A stretch of 64,000 bases of DNA, taken from contig CAYSDZ010000001.1 of assembly GCA_964429915.1 (NCBI GenBank), forward strand, positions 62,001 to 126,000, given 5' to 3'. The stretch comes from Alteromonas_F sp964429915 (GTDB taxonomy: Bacteria; Pseudomonadota; Gammaproteobacteria; Enterobacterales; Alteromonadaceae). The notes beneath the pieces are model-generated. The model saw only the letters and a program-made list of their open reading frames with translations, did not search any database and had not been told where the DNA came from. This document shows positions 62,164-64,000 of the stretch, in pieces. The first letter of the stretch is position 1, and every line of letters begins with the position of its first letter. The translations under genes and the position numbers were made by a program.

Positions 62164-62881
62164 TTTTAACAGAAACAATGACATCGAGCTTTTTCAAACT
62201 CGGGATCTCCTTTTGAATTGTCGATTCGATATCATTCAAGTATTCAAGCTTGTTGCACGCTGCTTGAGCACGTTTTCGCAAAATAAAGTCATTGTCGGTT
62301 TGGTTGTTTTGCTTGGTGGCATCGACTGTACCAATGGCAGTAAGAATGCCACTTACATTCGAAAAGCTCGAAGTGATTTGTTGCTGCAAAGACGCCACAT
62401 CGACTGTATCCACTTCTAACTTAGCAGGGGTAATATAATAATAGTCGCCGTTATATCCGTACACCTCGTTCACTGTCTTCTTTGCTTTTTTCATCGAGGT
62501 ATACAATTCGTCCATACCACTATGAGTGTTACCGACCAGACCAGAATAAACTCTTACAATACTATCCACAACAACGCCTATCCCCTCCTTTGCAAGCAAT
62601 GTAATTTCAGGGACAAGTAATTCAAGATCTGACGCATAGTTCTTAAGTAATTGCTCTTGCTCGCGATTAATCGCAACTAATCTGCCAGAAGAAAACACCT
62701 GTGTGTGCTGGTTTATCTGATAGATCGTTTTGGTTTCGTCGATAACTCTAACGTGCCCGTGCGATACAATCAGCCCCATCCGTAAATCGAAGTGACAAGA
62801 AAATTCAGCATAGGCGGGTAGGCAAAATACATACAGGCCTAAGGTACATAACATTAAAAAGAAGCGACACAATTTCATCAC
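62156..62881 (-). CDS. yggN: DUF2884 family exported protein YggN-like
   Basis: Signal peptide (ends LPAYAEF) and a ~215-residue mature part with FSCHFDLRMGLIVSHGHVRV and FSSGRLVAINREQEQLLKNY, as in YggN. The function is unknown. Convergent with hemW with an 8-bp overlap. E. coli yggN also lies near hemW. Confidence 0.82.
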   Translation of the reverse strand: MMKLCRFFLMLCTLGLYVFCLPAYAEFSCHFDLRMGLIVSHGHVRVIDETKTIYQINQHTQVFSSGRLVAINREQEQLLKNYASDLELLVPEITLLAKEGIGVVVDSIVRVYSGLVGNTHSGMDELYTSMKKAKKTVNEVYGYNGDYYYITPAKLEVDTVDVASLQQQITSSFSNVSGILTAIGTVDATKQNNQTDNDFILRKRAQAACNKLEYLNDIESTIQKEIPSLKKLDVIVSVKTK

Positions 62882-62971
62882 ATTAGTGTGAACAATCTAC
62901 ACTAGGCTGTCAGACATTTAGAGACCGATAGCGGAAAAAACGCGCTCACTCTCGTAGAAAAGAGGTACCAC

Positions 62972-63466
62972 TTATTGAGCTTGCCTCTCGCTCTCTTCAG
63001 AACGTAACACTTGAAGCGCTTCCAACTCTTTTTGACTGCTGGCGATATCGGTCATGTCATAAATCATCATTGAAATATTGTCTACCTTACCTGTTGCCGA
63101 TACTAGAGGAGATAAAGTGATATTTTGGTACATAAATGATTCTGAACCGGTAATGGGTCGATAATTGGGGAACTTGAATAAATAGGGTCTCTGCTCCCAC
63201 GTAATAAAAGTACGTGTTTTCAGTTCAAATACGGGACGGCACTTTTTTTCAAACCAATCTTCATTAATATCTGGATACAGGTCAAACAAGCATTTCATTC
63301 GTACATCGTTGGGTAGACGGCCGCTGTGGCTTTCCATAAAGCCGTTCCAGACTTTTATTTTAAACTGTCGGTCAAACACAACAATACCCACATCTACTGT
63401 TTGCAGCATATCTAGCATCCAGTGAAATTCGAGTAGCTCTTCTAGTGACTGCTTGTCATTTTTCAT
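62972..63466 (-). CDS. PAS domain protein (164 aa)
   Basis: A PAS fold spans about residues 15-150: TVDVGIVVFDRQFKIKVWNGFME is the first strand-turn, ITLSPLVSATGKVDNISMMIYDMTDI the last strands. No catalytic domain is attached. It is 2 bp downstream of the CheC-like gene, so the two are surely co-transcribed and may form one signalling unit. The ligand is unknown. Confidence 0.85.
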   Translation of the reverse strand: MKNDKQSLEELLEFHWMLDMLQTVDVGIVVFDRQFKIKVWNGFMESHSGRLPNDVRMKCLFDLYPDINEDWFEKKCRPVFELKTRTFITWEQRPYLFKFPNYRPITGSESFMYQNITLSPLVSATGKVDNISMMIYDMTDIASSQKELEALQVLRSEESERQAQ

Positions 63467-63468
63467 AG

Positions 63469-64000
63469 TTAATCATCGAGCAAATGAGAAAGTTTGGCAT
63501 TCATAGTTGCCATAGATTCTTCGGTAAATAGTAAAATTAAATCACAATGCACTTCGTACCCTTCCAACCCATAGCTCAGTTCTATCGCTAAGGTGCGTTT
63601 CCATCTAATTTTATTCGCGATAATAATTTCTGTGATACTTCTATGTTGCCCTAACACCACAGGATGTCCTTGTGAAAAATGCAAATCGAGCTGAGTCCCC
63701 AACCCGGTTAAACATGTGCCTATCAGTATGCTTGCCACATCCATCAGCAGCTCTAACTGAAGTTGATCATCAATCTCACCGTTTACTTTTAAAATTTTGG
63801 CGACATCGTCAAAGCTGCTGTCACTCAAAATACACAAAGCCTCGCCACTGACACCTGCACCAATGAAACCTTGGCATACTGCGGTAACGCGCTCATGTTC
63901 TTCAACATCAGACAACATCATGTGTAATTCAGACGCTTCAATTAAATTGACATTAGGAATAGGCAAACGCACAAACACATCCATAATGCGCGCGAGGTGA
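63469..64000 (-). CDS. CheC-like chemotaxis phosphatase family protein, 5' end beyond the window (partial)
   Basis: The frame is open to the window edge and HLARIMDVFVRLPIPNVNLIE continues upstream of the internal Met at 63984; family members have ...GDALARFLDVFVRL preceded by an N-terminal QDxLxEVxNVA motif, so the real start is probably outside. VCQGFIGAGVSGEALCIL, LQLELLMDVASILIGTCL and a later TEIIIANKI fit CheC/CheX-type phosphatases. Such proteins act on phosphorylated response regulators. Followed by a PAS protein. Confidence 0.75.
   Translation of the reverse strand, partial: HLARIMDVFVRLPIPNVNLIEASELHMMLSDVEEHERVTAVCQGFIGAGVSGEALCILSDSSFDDVAKILKVNGEIDDQLQLELLMDVASILIGTCLTGLGTQLDLHFSQGHPVVLGQHRSITEIIIANKIRWKRTLAIELSYGLEGYEVHCDLILLFTEESMATMNAKLSHLLDD

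Noticed and set aside
1..64000. CRISPR array, tRNA, rRNA or prophage
   Set aside because: No repeat-spacer pattern, cloverleaf-like or rRNA-like sequence, or phage structural genes were seen in the window.

Overview
The window reads as ordinary chromosome from a marine-type gammaproteobacterium, most likely in the Alteromonadales (Glaciecola/Paraglaciecola/Alteromonas-like). This is inferred from gene content and order, not from a database search: recA next to a cinA-type gene and mutS, pyrG-eno, a complete ccmABCDEFGHI operon coupled to mlaA, leuABCD behind a leucine leader peptide, srmB, rdgB-hemW-yggN, and a 3' edge with CheC-like and PAS proteins. Base composition is moderately AT-rich. 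Genes are dense and mostly in short overlapping operons.

Layout. (1) 1-6.2 kb: surface-polysaccharide modification, with a truncated glycosyltransferase, three sulfotransferase-family genes (one an 893-residue multidomain protein) and an acidic Thr/Ala/Val-rich exported protein with its own terminator. (2) 6.6-16.9 kb: a type II secretion system (T2SS) split into two divergent operons, gspEFGHIJK leftward and L-M-C-like-D rightward. The L-M-C-D order resembles pilMNOPQ, the C-like protein lacks a PDZ domain and the secretin is a lipoprotein. (3) 16.9-22.7 kb: an ABC-type capsule export operon (kpsE/T/M/D-like) with a WecA-like initiating transferase. (4) 23-26 kb: a POT peptide transporter, a small membrane protein and galE. 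(5) 26-35.1 kb: mlaA, the cytochrome c maturation operon and a glycosyltransferase placed directly downstream of the ccm promoter region. (6) 35.1-38.7 kb: an accessory patch with two stacked group II intron remnants, two copies of a ~220-bp repeat bounded by GATTAA/TTAATC that flank an ECF sigma/membrane-protein cassette, and an IS21-like transposase start. (7) 38.7-49.5 kb: a TPR response regulator lacking its phospho-acceptor Asp, recA with a LexA box inside its promoter, pncC, yqhA, mutS, pyrG, eno and two unrecognised genes. (8) 49.5-54.6 kb: a 100-N scaffold gap, then the leu operon with leader peptide and attenuator. (9) 54.6-64 kb: an HD-GYP protein convergent with gspB (both begin with the same small domain), gspA, cca, srmB, rdgB, hemW, yggN, a PAS protein and a CheC-like protein running off the end.

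How it fits together. The polysaccharide genes at 0-4.8, 16.9-22.7 and possibly 33.9-35.1 kb plausibly make and export a sulfated surface glycan. GalE could supply UDP-galactose. The split T2SS between them is atypical; the exported protein at 4.8-6.2 kb is its nearest candidate client, but that link is positional only. The gspAB pair at 56-58 kb belongs to T2SS assembly and may serve this system or another one outside the window. No CRISPR array, tRNA, rRNA or intact transposon was seen.
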